Shown here in pieces: positions 1 to 11,638 of a stretch of DNA of 64,000 bases. The notes under the pieces were generated by a model. It searched no databases. It was not told the origin of the DNA and saw only the letters and a list, made by a program, of their open reading frames with translations. Within the stretch, counting starts at the first letter, position 1. Each line of letters opens with the position of its first letter. The DNA comes from Hoplostethus atlanticus (lineage: Eukaryota; Chordata; Actinopteri; Trachichthyiformes; Trachichthyidae). The position numbers were made by a program, and so were the translations under genes. The stretch lies in assembly GCA_034670405.1 (NCBI GenBank), contig JAXDDX010000321.1:16001-80000 (forward strand), written 5' to 3'.

Positions 1-587
1 GCTCAGTAGTAAAACCCTATTCCTGTCAGCTTCTTGGCCAGTAAAGTTGTTTAATTTCAAATCTTTACACATGCACACACACGCACATAGCAGTCGGAGA
101 TGTCATTATGTTTCTGTCATTTGACCTGAATCAGGTCTAACTAAGGTTTCCCCTATCACGTATAGATAAAGATGACAGGAAACTGGCCGACAAATGCGGT
201 GTATGAGTATGATGAGTAAATAGGGCAAAACCGTCTTGCAAAGCAGAAAATTCAGGGTTGTGGGTTTGTGTCCTGACATCATTTCAGATTAGAGTCCCCT
301 TAAAGATCTGAGCCAGATTTGTAAGTTACTTGGACCATTTCTCAGACTTGTCCTGCAATGTCAGTCAGAGATTTCAGCATTTGGAAGGATTTAAGGCATA
401 ACATGGTCTCTTCCTTAAGACCTACAGGCATATGGCATGTGGCGTAGGCCCCTGGTTCTGCTTCAGCCAGAAAAATACACACACACACACACAAAATCAG
501 CTTCAACTTCTCTGTTAATCGTCCAAGACCCTGGGAAGCTGCAGCGAGCAAACTGCTAGATCAGTATACGGGTTGCGGCATGGCGCC
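1..587. other. Non-coding flank, nothing recognised
   Basis: I see no coding exon here. The stretch holds a short (CA)n tract near 479-494 and otherwise unremarkable AT-rich DNA. A reverse-strand open frame at 342-551 has no family resemblance and reads through the CA repeat, so I do not treat it as a gene. Confidence 0.5.
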
Positions 588-1245
588 TGTTGTAAATAAT
601 TATAGTTAAGATATAATATGCCTTGTGTTAAGCAATATTATCAATATCAAAATATTAAGTCTGCATAAATATAAAGAGTGTGTTTGATTAAGCATGTAAC
701 CTGAAGATCATAAAGTAATCATAAAGTTTCAAAAATACAGTCTAAAGTTTCCCCACAGTAATCACAAAGTTTTAAAAAATACAGTCTGAGGCCTTCTCAC
801 AATAAGGCTGTCCAAGGACGAGCTGCACAGGCCTCATTTTGATAAGAAGTACCTAGAAAAAAGACAGGCGGGGCATGCGCAGACAGGAGAGGCCCAGGTG
901 GCCATTACGTAAGGGTGAACGGGAAAGTCCCTAAAACTCCAGGTTTAACGGTTACGTAATGGAGTAAAACGGGAAAACGGGACCGCCTACATGCCCACAA
1001 AGACCAAATTTGGCGTTTAGACACCATTATTTTCTTGCTGACAAAGCTAAAATTAATTAATTTTTTAGGATATATAAGATCATGCACAGACAGTTGTATT
1101 TCGGTCTGGTTCCGGAGCCAACCCGGGTTTTGTTTCTGTTGAAGAATAAAACTCTATGCGTCAAACTCTGATCATCTCCAGTGAATTCTTTGAACCTGTT
1201 GTGAGACTCCAGTAACGACTGAATTATGAAGAAGATTAAGTGTTG
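588..1245 (+). mobile_element. Retroviral LTR-like sequence (probably solo LTR)
   Basis: Seen in the sequence: two imperfect copies of a roughly 44-base unit at about 714-757 and 759-802, as in a U3 enhancer; a TATA box (tatataag) near 1071; and an AATAAA signal near 1146 followed by a U5-like stretch. This order, enhancer repeats then TATA then poly(A) signal within about 450 bases, is typical of a vertebrate endogenous retrovirus LTR. The ends are not certain: I could not find clean TG...CA termini or a target-site duplication. A sequence starting TGG near 1235 could be a primer-binding site, but no gag or pol sequence follows. Immediately to the right the kelch exon of the reverse-strand pseudogene begins, so the LTR appears to sit inside or against that pseudogene. 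Confidence 0.42.
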
Positions 1246-1969
1246 GCGAGGAGGTCCAGTCCTTATCACTGGCCCTGACCGGGACTCTTCCTCCCCCGAC
1301 ATCACGCCCAGCTTTTCCCAGCATCGCTCATGCGGGTCGTAGCGGTGCACCTACTTGGTATCCCTCGCTGTGCTCACTGATGACCCGCCCACCAGGTACA
1401 ACCATCCGTCACGTACAGATGATAGATGAGGGGACGGCAGTGTGGGCATGCAAAACCAGGAGTTGAGGGGGAAGTGTATACACTGCTCTCAATGTGTTTA
1501 TGTGAATGGGAAAAGATGAGAGTTTTGGCCTTGTGTTGATGAGGTTTGACCTTTTCTTTTTTTGTTTTGTTACAATCCATCAGTTTTGTTTAAAGTCCAT
1601 TCACCGTCTTTGCTTCAACCCACCTGGTTTGAGGTGCGAGGTCGGCCTTCGGGCCCTCTATACCCCCCCTCCAGGAGGCTTCAGAGGGTCTCCATCGCTC
1701 CTCTCCCCCCCCCGCCCCGGGGCTCCTGGAGAGGAGGTTGCAGCTCAGGGCTTCCTGCAGCTCAGAGTAGCTGAGTAGGGGGGAGGCGAACTCACAGGAG
1801 CAGGCCCGGGAGAAAGGGGAGTCTCTCGCTACGGGTCTCCTCCACCCAGCTCACCACCGCCCTGAACACCACTATCTAGACATGGAGAAGGGCAGCACTC
1901 AGAAATCATCTCCGTACAGATTTATGTGTTAAGAGTATCTGAGGATACAGTTTACATGGAAACAAGAGT

Positions 1970-2036
1970 GGCGGTAGCCTTGTGGTTGGAGATGTGGGCT
2001 TTTGACTGGAAGGTTGCCGGTTCAAATCCCTCAAAT
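1970..2036 (+). repeat. tRNA-derived SINE head fragment
   Basis: The stretch carries a tRNA-like gtagccttgtggttggag start followed by a B-box-like ggttcaaatccc, the usual RNA polymerase III promoter of fish tRNA-derived SINEs. No full tRNA cloverleaf is evident. It lies in the long intron of the KLHL33-like pseudogene. Confidence 0.45.
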
Positions 2037-2649
2037 CTCTAACATTATGGAGGAGGGTTATTTTTATATTTATTTTCCAGACTTCTAAAAATGTATTTAC
2101 TTTAATATTTAGTTTAGTTTAATAAGTTTAGTTGTACAGGGACAATGCACATCAATTAACATTTCTGTATATGTGCAAGTTTTAGCTGGGTAGCTAGTTT
2201 TCAACTGTAGTCCCTGGGCAAGGTGTTGATTGCCAAATAAAAGCACAATAAAAACACAATAAAAAAGCAGTGGAAACAAGCAATTAGTACCAGTAAGTAT
2301 AACAATGGTACATATAATACGGTAAAAGCACATAGAACACATTACAATACAAATATTTATTAATAGATTTATTTATTATCATATAAAATGACAGGTGGGG
2401 GAAAAGCCCTTAGCCGCTACCGTGACTTACGTGATTTATGCATGAATCTTTTTTTGTTTTACAGATTATTTGCTGTGGCCTTTTAATAATAGCAAAAGTA
2501 GAGACCGACAAGAAAAACAATCCCAGCCCAGATCTGAATCCAGGATGTGGTGGTTACATGGTGGTCTGAGTCTGAGCCAATAGGAACCCAGCTGTAGATA
2601 TGATATGATATATGTATGATTCACTCAAAATGAGTATACATTCTTAAAG

Positions 2650-3395
2650 GGTAATTCCGGTATTTTTAAACCTGGGCCCTATTTGTACATATTTTGGGGT
2701 CTAAATGATAAATACATTTCTAGATCTGCCTTTCTAATTTGCCACCCCAAGTACACCATTTGAAGTATGTCTGGCCCAGACAGCTCAGTTAGTAGAGCAT
2801 TAGACTCTCAGTCTCAGGGTTGTGGGTTCGATCCCCACATAGTGTTAACTATCACCTTTGTAAGTCGCTTTGGATAAAAGCCTCTGCTAAATGAATGTAA
2901 TGTTTTTATATTTCATTTTCAGCTGCTGCCAAGTGTGCTTTGCGCCCGTGGGATTGCAAAATATTTTTTTTCCAATACCATTCCACCACTTTCTCACATG
3001 TAGGTAATATTATAAGAAAGTGTGGTTAAATGTTAAATGAATACACTGCTGCATTCAAACGTACGCATTGACTCGGGCAGCGATTCTCTCCCACGCCAAT
3101 TCCCTCTCCTTTACGACCCTTCTGCTTGCTGGTTGCCATGGTGAATCGTAGTATCGGACCTCCATTGATGATGGCTTTTTATTGTCGTCGCGCATGCGCT
3201 TAACTCAAGGTGAACATACTCAAAATTGATTGAACTAATTCAAATCAGCCGTTCTGGAACCGAAAACTCAGAATTGGCCATCTCAGAATGAATCAACTCA
3301 GAGTGCAGGGTTAGACTCAGAGTTTGCTGAACCTGCTTCTTGGAACAGGCCCCTGGTCATTTAGACCCCAAAATATATACAAATAGGTGTCATGA
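2650..3395. mobile_element. Inverted-repeat (MITE-like) element
   Basis: The left arm (about 2678-2709: ccctatttgtacatatttt then ggggtctaaatgat) is the near-perfect reverse complement of the right arm (about 3358-3388: tcatttagaccccaaaatat then atacaaatagg). There is no transposase frame inside, so it fits a non-autonomous DNA transposon. A tRNA-derived SINE (2757-2905) lies within it. Confidence 0.55.
2757..2905 (+). repeat. tRNA-derived SINE (tRNA-Lys-like head)
   Basis: The head reads like a tRNA-Lys-type gene, with an A-box (agctcagttagtagagc near 2782) and a B-box (gggttcgatcccc at about 2824). The tail is the common fish SINE end (gtaagtcgctttggataaaa) with a short atgaatgtaatg run. 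It is inserted in the inverted-repeat element around it. A related copy is at 59204-59330 and the tail alone is at 49225-49285. Confidence 0.75.
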
Positions 3396-6063
3396 CACAA
3401 AGATGTGTTGGATATTACACGTACTTTCTGAGTGTTTACTCAAATCGAGTGACTCAGATCTATACTAAAAGGTTTAGCTATGTGTGAGATACATTTTTTA
3501 ATCCTCATTTAACCAACCCAGCAGACGAACAACACAGTCTTACACATCATTTATAGCAGTGGATTGTGGGAGTGGTTGCAGCAGGAGGGCACAAGAGTGG
3601 TGTTTGTGAGGTCGCTTCTCTTGTGGCACACCATCACCGACAATAAACAACAATAATAAAAGCCACAGCTTATAGTTTCATTCCCCGGTTACTTCTGCAA
3701 CCAGATGGGAGGAGAGAGCAGGAGGTCAGCTTGCATTGCAGATATAACAGATATGGAAACACGCTGCAGGATGAAAAAAGATGAGAAAAGGTAATAATTG
3801 AAGTGATGACAAACAGTCAGATATGGTTGAACATAGACAGATGACACAGTACTGCCATCCAATGGCGAAAAGCGGTAACTACATTTTGTGTTTTAAAGGT
3901 CAAAGGCCAGGACAAGGGTGTAGTTTCCTTGGCTCAGGAGAACTTTGAAGTCAGTTTTCTCAGTTTCACTACTCTCACGGTGAGAGAAAAGATGTAAAAA
4001 GATGTATTAGAGGTGAGACAAAAAGTTGCAAAATGGGATGATCACCTCACTCTCAGCGCACAAGGAGTCTCTAGCAGCCTCTCCAGGAGGGGGCAGGGGA
4101 GGTCCCTGAACTGATCCCCTGCAGAGATGCCCTGGAAGTGGGGGCGAGGATGTACCCCTCGACAGTCTGCCACAGCTGGCTCAGCCCATAGGTCTCGGCC
4201 AGGACCAGCACACCCAGGCAGGTGCTTTCGTCCATTTTCTCCTGTAGGATGTTGATGCACAGCGAGAGTGCCCCCTGCAGTTGGAATTGAAACAGTGCCT
4301 CTGTGAGCTCCCCAATCCGACCCCAACCGAGTTTCAGCCGGCCCGTGTAGATGAAGCCGGTATGGATTCAATGACCCAGGGTGGAACGCCCCGCTCACGT
4401 AACCCTCCGCAGAGCAGTGCCCGGAAATAGTCCCCAGCTGCCGCTAATACCACTGCGGTGCGCTGAGAGAATCAGGAGAGGGAGAGAGGAAGGCGAGGAG
4501 AAAGAGATGGTGAAAGAAAAAGACAAGACTATTGTATAGAACGCTACCTCGTCTAAAAACCCCGATGCTAGATGAGACATTGCGCAGGGTGGGACCAAGC
4601 CACAGTAATGACTGCTCTCTGAACAATGCCTTCTCCTCAGCACGTCTGACACGGCAGACGACACCTCTCCTTTAAGAAAGTGCCGAGTCACTCACGAAGA
4701 CGTATTATAGAATGTCCTCTCGCCGTCGCTGCAGAGGTCGCGACCTCCGTCATGCACAGTTGACTCAACCTCTCCATCTGTAGACACCTGCACGCCTTCA
4801 GCACCTCCTCCAAAACCCCCTCCTTACTCAAGTCCATGGCCACGTCCCCGCAGTATACAAAGTTCAAAACGGCTCAACTGGGGTCAAATGACGTCCTGTT
4901 TTCTCAACTTCAAGCCCCACTTCCTGTTTTGAACAAAAAAAATGCCTGGGGGGGGTTTGACTGACAGTGTCTGTGAGCTCCACAGGGGTTTCCTTGGAGG
5001 GGAATGGTGCAATCTAGGAGAAGCCCTTCCTCCCTGAGCCTCTGTAGGCCAGAGAAGACAGAGTCGGAGTGTGAGGGGAGGATATAAGAGAGGAGGTCTG
5101 GGTCATGGCGGGCAGAGGAGGGAGAATGGCGAAGTGGGTGATGGGCATCACGGTCTGGGGTGGGCTTTGAATCTGTATCTGCGTCACTTTTCTCATGGAG
5201 AGGGAGAGTACGTGGTGTCCCTCTTCCCCCTCCTACCCTCCCTTCTCCTACTACCCCGCTTCTTTTTATCCCTCTTCCTCTCCTGCTTCCTTTACTTCCT
5301 CCTCCTCCTCCTCGTTCCTCTCCGTTCCTTCGTCATCCGCTCACCGTCTCAGGGTTTTGATCCTGTCACAGGCATCCAAACATCCTTCTCCCGGTCCTCT
5401 CGCCTGTCTCCATGCAGACGACCAGACATTGTCCAGTCCAAGTGACAAAATGATCGGATTTATGAAAGAAAGAAAGAAAGAAAGAAGGTTGGAAAAGGGA
5501 GAGAGACATGCAACAGAGAGGATAAGGAAAGAGCAGGGATGGTAGGGAGCGATAGTGTGAACATTCCTGTCATATTAGTCATAGTGGCGTCGATCTCCTC
5601 TTGACCCCTAGGTTGTCTGTTACGCTTTCTAATTCGAACTTCCCCTTCAACAAAATGACAGTAAACAATGACTGGGAACCGGCACTCCCAAAGACTGACA
5701 CGCAAACGTTGCTCTTGCGCAATCTTAATTAGTAGCGTTGCCCAAACCGCTATATTAAATTTGAACAAAAACCTTTGGGCCTACAAAAAGCTCATCATCA
5801 GGTATCTCTTTGTGTCAACCAAGGACTTTAGTTCCCTTCGGCTTCACACCGGTCACATAATTTGTTTGCATTTTTTGCTATCAATCATTTCAAAAGAGAA
5901 GTCTTCTTGTTTCTATCTCATTTTGGAACAAAACTCTACCTAGATAACTTGCTGTTTCCTCTCCCAGTGTGGGCGACTGGGCGTAACAAGTGACTTTGAG
6001 CAGGGCACAATGGCATTGTGGGCATGTGGGGTCTAATTATAGTTGGGTACCGGCTATGGAGAG

Positions 6064-6412
6064 TACACTGCAAGAAGTATCCACCTCAACAAGTCACCTA
6101 ACCAGGGATTGAGTCTTTAAGTTTGTTTTTCTTACAACAAGTGAAAAATCGGACTATGGGGTTGAGATAATTCCTTTTTTTTTTCAATTCAGTTTAAGAA
6201 TTCAAGAATTTTTCTGAAGCCAAGTGACATAATCTTGATACTAGTGATCCGCTCCGATTTCAAGATATCGTCACTTGTTCGAGAAAATCACCGAAGCAAG
6301 TACAATGAGTGAAATTAACTCAGCCTGTTGGCAGATTTTCTCCCGTTTGTGGAAAAAGGAGACACAAAACTAGATGTACTGACTTGTTGTGATCAATCTT
6401 TTTGCAGTGTGC
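6064..6412. mobile_element. MITE-like element with CACTGCAA ends
   Basis: The element begins tacactgcaaga and ends ttttgcagtgt, a short terminal inverted repeat. It contains the tracts caacaagtcacctaa and caagtgacataatcttgat that are shared with other copies in this window (7018-8081 and part of 21890-21970). It has no coding capacity. Confidence 0.55.
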
Positions 6413-7017
6413 TAGTGTCTGGAGAAGCACTGCGTATTATGTAATGCTATTCTGTGAGGAGTGAAATGAACATGGGCTTTCCCAGGCCCATAACGAAAAT
6501 AAGTACATTCATCTTTTTTAGAAATATATATTTTATTGCCCTTGAACAATGAATTATAGTGCATGGGAACTTCTGTAGCAGATTCCAAAGTCTTAAAAGT
6601 GTGTGTGTGTGTGTGTGTGTCTTTATGTTCACTCACTGTCTACACTCACTATCTGTCAAGTATTGTCTGGTCAATACGTTTTGTTAAAATAGGAAAATGA
6701 TTAGCTAGTGTTTAAATAGATATTGATTGATATTGTGTCATTTCTTTGGAAAGAATGGAATAGAATAGAATAGAATAGAGGACGTGATACTGATACTCTG
6801 ATACTATTTTTAGACAGGGCTTAGTGGAGAAGGGAGGATGATACAGACGTCTTATTATTGACGTGGTAAACATTACCAGGTACTGTACACTAGGTTGAGT
6901 CAGCTACCATGAACTTTTCTGTTCAACTGTTGACACATTCATCTGGCCCAAACTACTGATTGGGTAAAATATTAATGTCTTAAAATTCAGAAGGTGTGTT
7001 TTGCAAAAGACACAGTA

Positions 7018-8081
7018 CACTGCAAAAAATGACCATCTTGACAAATCATTTAATCTGGAGCCTTGAAGTGGTAATCCGCGAGTTCCTCGGCATTTTAATT
7101 TCGGTGCCATCTTTGGTGCTAGCTAGCTTCGGTGCGCTTCGATAACCACTACACTGCACTGCCAGAGGTCACTTGTCAATCAAAGTGACCTCTGGGAAGT
7201 GCAGTGCAGTACTGTGACGTCTTTCTCCTTTCTGCTGATGGGAGTTTGAGTTCCTGTAGGTGGCGCTCTTTCCTTTCTCTGTTCAGCCACGGTGGCTATT
7301 GCTGCTCATGCTAACTACCCAGTTCTTCTTCTAGTTATTCCGAAGAAACCGATGTTGCAGCTGCTGGAAACATAAAACGCATCACTTCCTGTGCGCCAGA
7401 GGAGTTTTCCCGGGAAAGACCTACCTGACACCAGTCGTTTAGAACAGTAAATGTACATTATTTATAGAGCTCATTTCTGTGGTTACAAAGCTCTTCACAG
7501 TGGGATACTGGCAAATACAAACACACAAAACAGTATAATAGTAAAACAAGGATCACATATGTTACAAGAATCAAAGGCACGATAATGATAATGATAAAAA
7601 TCACACAGAAATTATTAGAGGTTGACTTAAGGTTGGATGCCAGTGGACAAATACATTTCTGGATTTCCCTAGAAATCTTTTGGGGGATTTTTTTTAACCA
7701 GGACTTCAGTTTTGTCAGAGTTCAGTTGGAAAAAAATGAGAGATATCCAATCCACAAGACAGGCATTTTAAATAGAAAACCTTCATGAACTGGGTGTAGG
7801 TTGAATCACCATTTATCAATCGGTAGCAGACACTTTTTATGTGAAAATATTGCGATCATGATCTCACTAATCCAATTACTTCCAATGCAAATCATGTTTC
7901 AAGAATATTTTAGAGCCAACGTTATTATGATACTATCGGACTGATCTGCAACGTCACTTTTTCTATAGAAAGTTCCCGAAACAAATTAAACTGCAGTTAG
8001 AAACAAGTGAAATTGTCTGTAAGATTTTAATACCCATTACAAGATTAAATGACTTGTTAAGATGGACATTTTTTGCAGTGT
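7018..8081. mobile_element. Second CACTGCAA MITE, split by a nested repeat
   Basis: The left end is cactgcaaaaaatgac at 7018 and the right end is acattttttgcagtg at 8081. The interior from about 7235 to 7810 belongs to a different repeat family: a near copy lies at 19386-19590 (both start with tgtaggtggcgctctt and contain catcacttcctg and cctgacacc) and part of it lies at 55945-56030. The arrangement is best read as one element inserted into another. A long hairpin (7152-7206) is described in the findings. Confidence 0.5.
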
Positions 8082-9493
8082 TTGAAGCAGAAGGGGAGGA
8101 AGAGATGTGTGAGTGTGTGTGTGGGAGGAAGATGGGAGGAGAGGATGTCACCTATACTGAAGGTATAAATTTCAACAAGAGTGGAGTCACAATGTGAATT
8201 CAGTAAAGGAACATAATTCATCTGATGACAACCGCATATTCATCTGGAATAGAAAGCAACTGCGTAAGTTCTCAAGAGCTTTTTTTAAATTAACTTTCGA
8301 ATAATAGCAATTTTATTTTTCATGCAGGCTGCTAGGACCATTAAGATTTTTTTTTAACACAATTTCGTTTTTAAAGCAAGAAATTATAAATTAAAAAAGT
8401 AATTCACATATAAAAGATTTATTTTAATTATTTATTAATAGTATTATATCGAAAATGAAATTGTTTAAATAATTAATTTAGCCAGCCGTCATTGTTTCAG
8501 ATATATGGATAAGTGTTTTTAAAGGTCCTGCTGATATAAAAGGACTTATCTGGCCTGTTTGCACATGTCTGCTGAAAAAAGAAAGTCCATCTTAACAGGT
8601 AAAAAGGTTATTTAGTCTCAAATTCAGTCTTTAAATCTTCGTTTTATATAATAGTTTTATATATAAAACTAATAAAACGTTTTATATTTTATTATTATTT
8701 CTTATATTATATTTTATTATAGAGATAATTATATAATTGTTTCTAATGCAATTTCACGTATTTAATTAATTTTGTAGAAATAAAAAATACTTTGAAATTG
8801 AAATTGTCTCAATGCTAGATCAATTTTTTTTTTTTTTTTTGCATCAGTATAAGTCGTTAAAGGTTGTGGCTAGATTTCAATCAGAGGTTAATGTCATGAC
8901 TAAGCCATTTGTGTAATAGTTTCCATTTCAGCGACTCCATGATCAACAGTAGGATTCAAACCTATCAGTAAAAAGAAACATTTACCTACTATAATGGACA
9001 CACATGGCCATGAAGGAGGGCGCGTTACTTACCGGTGTATACAGAGCTGCCCAACCGGAATTAATGCAATTTGGCACTTTCTATTGAGCTATATGGCGTC
9101 GGTGCAGTAACCCAGTCAGGGAATGGTTTGGCTCGCCACTGGGACCGAGACACACTTTTGATGGGGTCCATTGAGCCATCAGTACCAGGCAAAAGCTCAT
9201 ATTATATGGCCAGGGCTCAAGTCCAAATCGATTTCAAGACCTGATCCAGAGTTGAAGTCAAGACCAGGTCCAAAGGGGGACCAAATCGAGTCCTAATCGA
9301 GACTAAAATAGGAGATAAACACTGCACACGTGTTTCCAAATGTAAATAATAAATATTAAGCAGAAATGAACAGAGATAGAACTATCTGCAGGAGCTCTGT
9401 AACCTTTGCCAACCGGCAATAGAAAACAATTAACTCGTAATTGCCTTATCCCTCTTTTTCGTGCGCAATTACGCAGGCATCAGGAAAGTGCAA

Positions 9494-11584
9494 ATGGGTC
9501 AGCGCACATCCCAGCCTATCGACCAAGTACACCAGGAGGTTCTCCCTCACATCCGCTTCTCTGCCAGCGAAGAAGGACCCCCGAGGTACTCCTCCTACCA
9601 GTTTGACGCTGGAGGGCAACAGCAAGATGCCGCGCACCTTGAACTTCCGCCCACCATCGTCGTTTCCGACCCGGATGCAAGGTTGTAGGTTATAGTTTCA
9701 TAGTTAAGTTTTCGTTTAGGTTTTCCACCTAGTCTGTAGTTGTAGTTTAGTCTTAAGTATTTTCGTTTCAGTCCTTTCATAATGGGAACATGGAAAATGT
9801 AATGGTTTGTGTGGAATGTTTACTTCATGTTTTGTAAAGTATATCATTCATGTTTTTTCATAACTTTTTCATAACTTCCATTAAGTTGGAAGAATAATTT
9901 GATTTCATGACAGAAAACCTCCTTTGTCTACACAAACTAAAAAAATAATCCATTATCTTTTTTTTTCTTACTGCAGTTAGTTCTGGAACCAGATCATATT
10001 TTATTATTTTTATTTTAATATTTCTATATATTTAATTTTTTACTTCATTTCCATTTTTCTTTTAGATTCTTGAGTTTTCTCAGGTTTCATTTTCCTTTTG
10101 TTTTTTTTTGTTTCATTTTTACGGTAATAACCATGCTTGGATATCTTGCTGACAGAGCATCAGATCGCCGGGACTCAAGGCAGGAGCTGCGGAGGTCTTC
10201 CATCTACAGCACGATGGACCTGGTACCTCAGCTGGACCTCTATGCCAACACACTGCAGGGGCGACAGTCCAGGAGCCGACCTTCTCTGGAGGCTCTCCGC
10301 AGAGCGTTTGATGTAGGTGCTCATCTCTGACATCCACATCTCAAAGCAACTTGCCTCAACTACCTTCTCAAACTGTTACTTTGATTCATAGATGCCCCAA
10401 AATGACTATTGTGCATTTCATTGTGTATTGATCAGTGGTTCTCAATCCAGTCCTCAAGGACCCAGCCTTACTCAGGCACACCTGAACCAATTAGAGGCTT
10501 TGTGTTTTCATGATACTGTAATAGGTTCAGGTGTGCCTGAGTAGAGCCGGAACTAAAACCTGCAGGACAGGGGGTCCTTGAGGACTGGGTTGAGAACCAC
10601 CGATCTAGCTAATCTTACATCAAAGTAGGTAAACAAGATGTTAATATCCCATGTGCTTGCAGGAGGTCTGTGCTGTATTGGTATGCATGGTCTTTGCAAG
10701 CAATAAGGCCACAGATACACTGTACAAATATTAATTATTATATATTTTCTAATTATCAACTTACTTGAACCTAAAAACAATGTATTCCAATTTGTGGTTC
10801 TAATGTAGTAAAACTCACTGAGTGAACTTAAGAGAATAAATTCAATCAGCAAATGTTTATTAGTTGAATCATTTAATTTCATTTATATTTTTCACTAGTG
10901 AGGTGTTTTTTTTTGGTGTCAGTTGTTCTAAAATGTGTACAGGTGTAGCGATACGACTGGATTCTACTTTTCATCTTTCATCATTTTCATTTTTCCCAGA
11001 AATAGACCCATGAGCCACCTAACATACACATAGCAAGTCTCCACCCTGTAACTTTATCCGAACAAGGAAGGGTTTCTGGAGAGTTAACCCAAATGAAATG
11101 CATGCTGGGAAGTATTCTAATAAGCTAACAACGTTTCTTATTCCACTGTTATATGATCAGTTTAGTGAATGCTTGGTGTAACTCATGATTATAACTAAGC
11201 TAAGCTGATACACAGTTACTTTTTGAAGATACTTCACTAATTGTGTGTTTATACAGTATAAAAACATAGAAAGTAAGTACTCTATCCAATTTTTTGGGTA
11301 TTTTTTGCAATATCTATTTCTCAGGATGCGGAGTCGGGGAACCACACGGATGACTCTATCAGTGTAGCAGCCATAGACGGTGGAAATGAGGAGGCACAGA
11401 GTCCACAGGTGGAGAAAGCCCCTGTGCGATTTGGCTGGGTGACTGGAGTCATGGTGAGAGAGGAATGTGTGTGTTTACCCACAGATAGGGATGCAAGCAC
11501 GCACACATGTAACGAATAACAACCTTATAAACACCAGAGTAAAAACTACACATTCGGTGATGATCTATGATGGAGCCATACCTG

Positions 11585-11638
<54 letters not shown>

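Larger units (their letters stand above)
1255..5066 (-). pseudogene. Decayed KLHL33-like gene (BTB-BTB-BACK-kelch)
   Basis: Reverse-strand pieces, in gene order. About 5066-4970 encodes the first BTB start (LREEGLLLDCTI motif). About 4872-4700 is the end of that BTB (LNFVYCGDVAMDLSKEG), then a stop. 4462-4051 encodes the second BTB and the start of BACK (VVLAAAGDYFRALLCGG, then TGRLKLGWGRIGEL and QLQGALSLCINILQ). About 1875-1715 is the rest of BACK ([12 protein letters not shown], then SPLLSYSELQEAL). About 1441-1255 is one kelch motif (DGWLYLVGG, then YDPHERCWEKLG). The exon at 4462 starts at the same splice phase as the second-BTB exon of the two intact KLHL33-like genes at 45 and 61 kb. 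A donor (AGA/gtgagg at 4051) and an acceptor (tctag/ATAG at 1875) still flank a 2.2 kb intron. At least three frame disruptions and in-frame stops (for example a stop inside the kelch piece) show that it is dead. The missing kelch repeats may have been removed at the LTR-like boundary. Confidence 0.72.
5067..9493. other. Gene-free, repeat-rich spacer
   Basis: I see no convincing exon between the KLHL33-like pseudogene and the SLC12 gene. The region holds a CT/GA-rich tract (5220-5330), which may be the decayed acidic N-terminus of the pseudogene. It also holds a (GAAA)n tract (5464-5485), a (GT)n tract (6599-6621), an AATAG pentamer tract (6757-6780), two MITE-like elements listed separately, and AT-rich DNA at 8280-8830. 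About 9200-9300 is a low-complexity repeat containing variants of caagtccaaatcgag. Confidence 0.55.

Noticed and set aside
2766..2846. tRNA gene
   Set aside because: The A and B boxes are present, but the sequence is fused to the standard SINE tail and cannot be shown to fold as a functional tRNA.
5071..5545. Forward-strand Ser/Leu/Pro-rich frames
   Set aside because: They are antisense to the decayed acidic N-terminus of the KLHL33-like pseudogene and to low-complexity CT-rich DNA.
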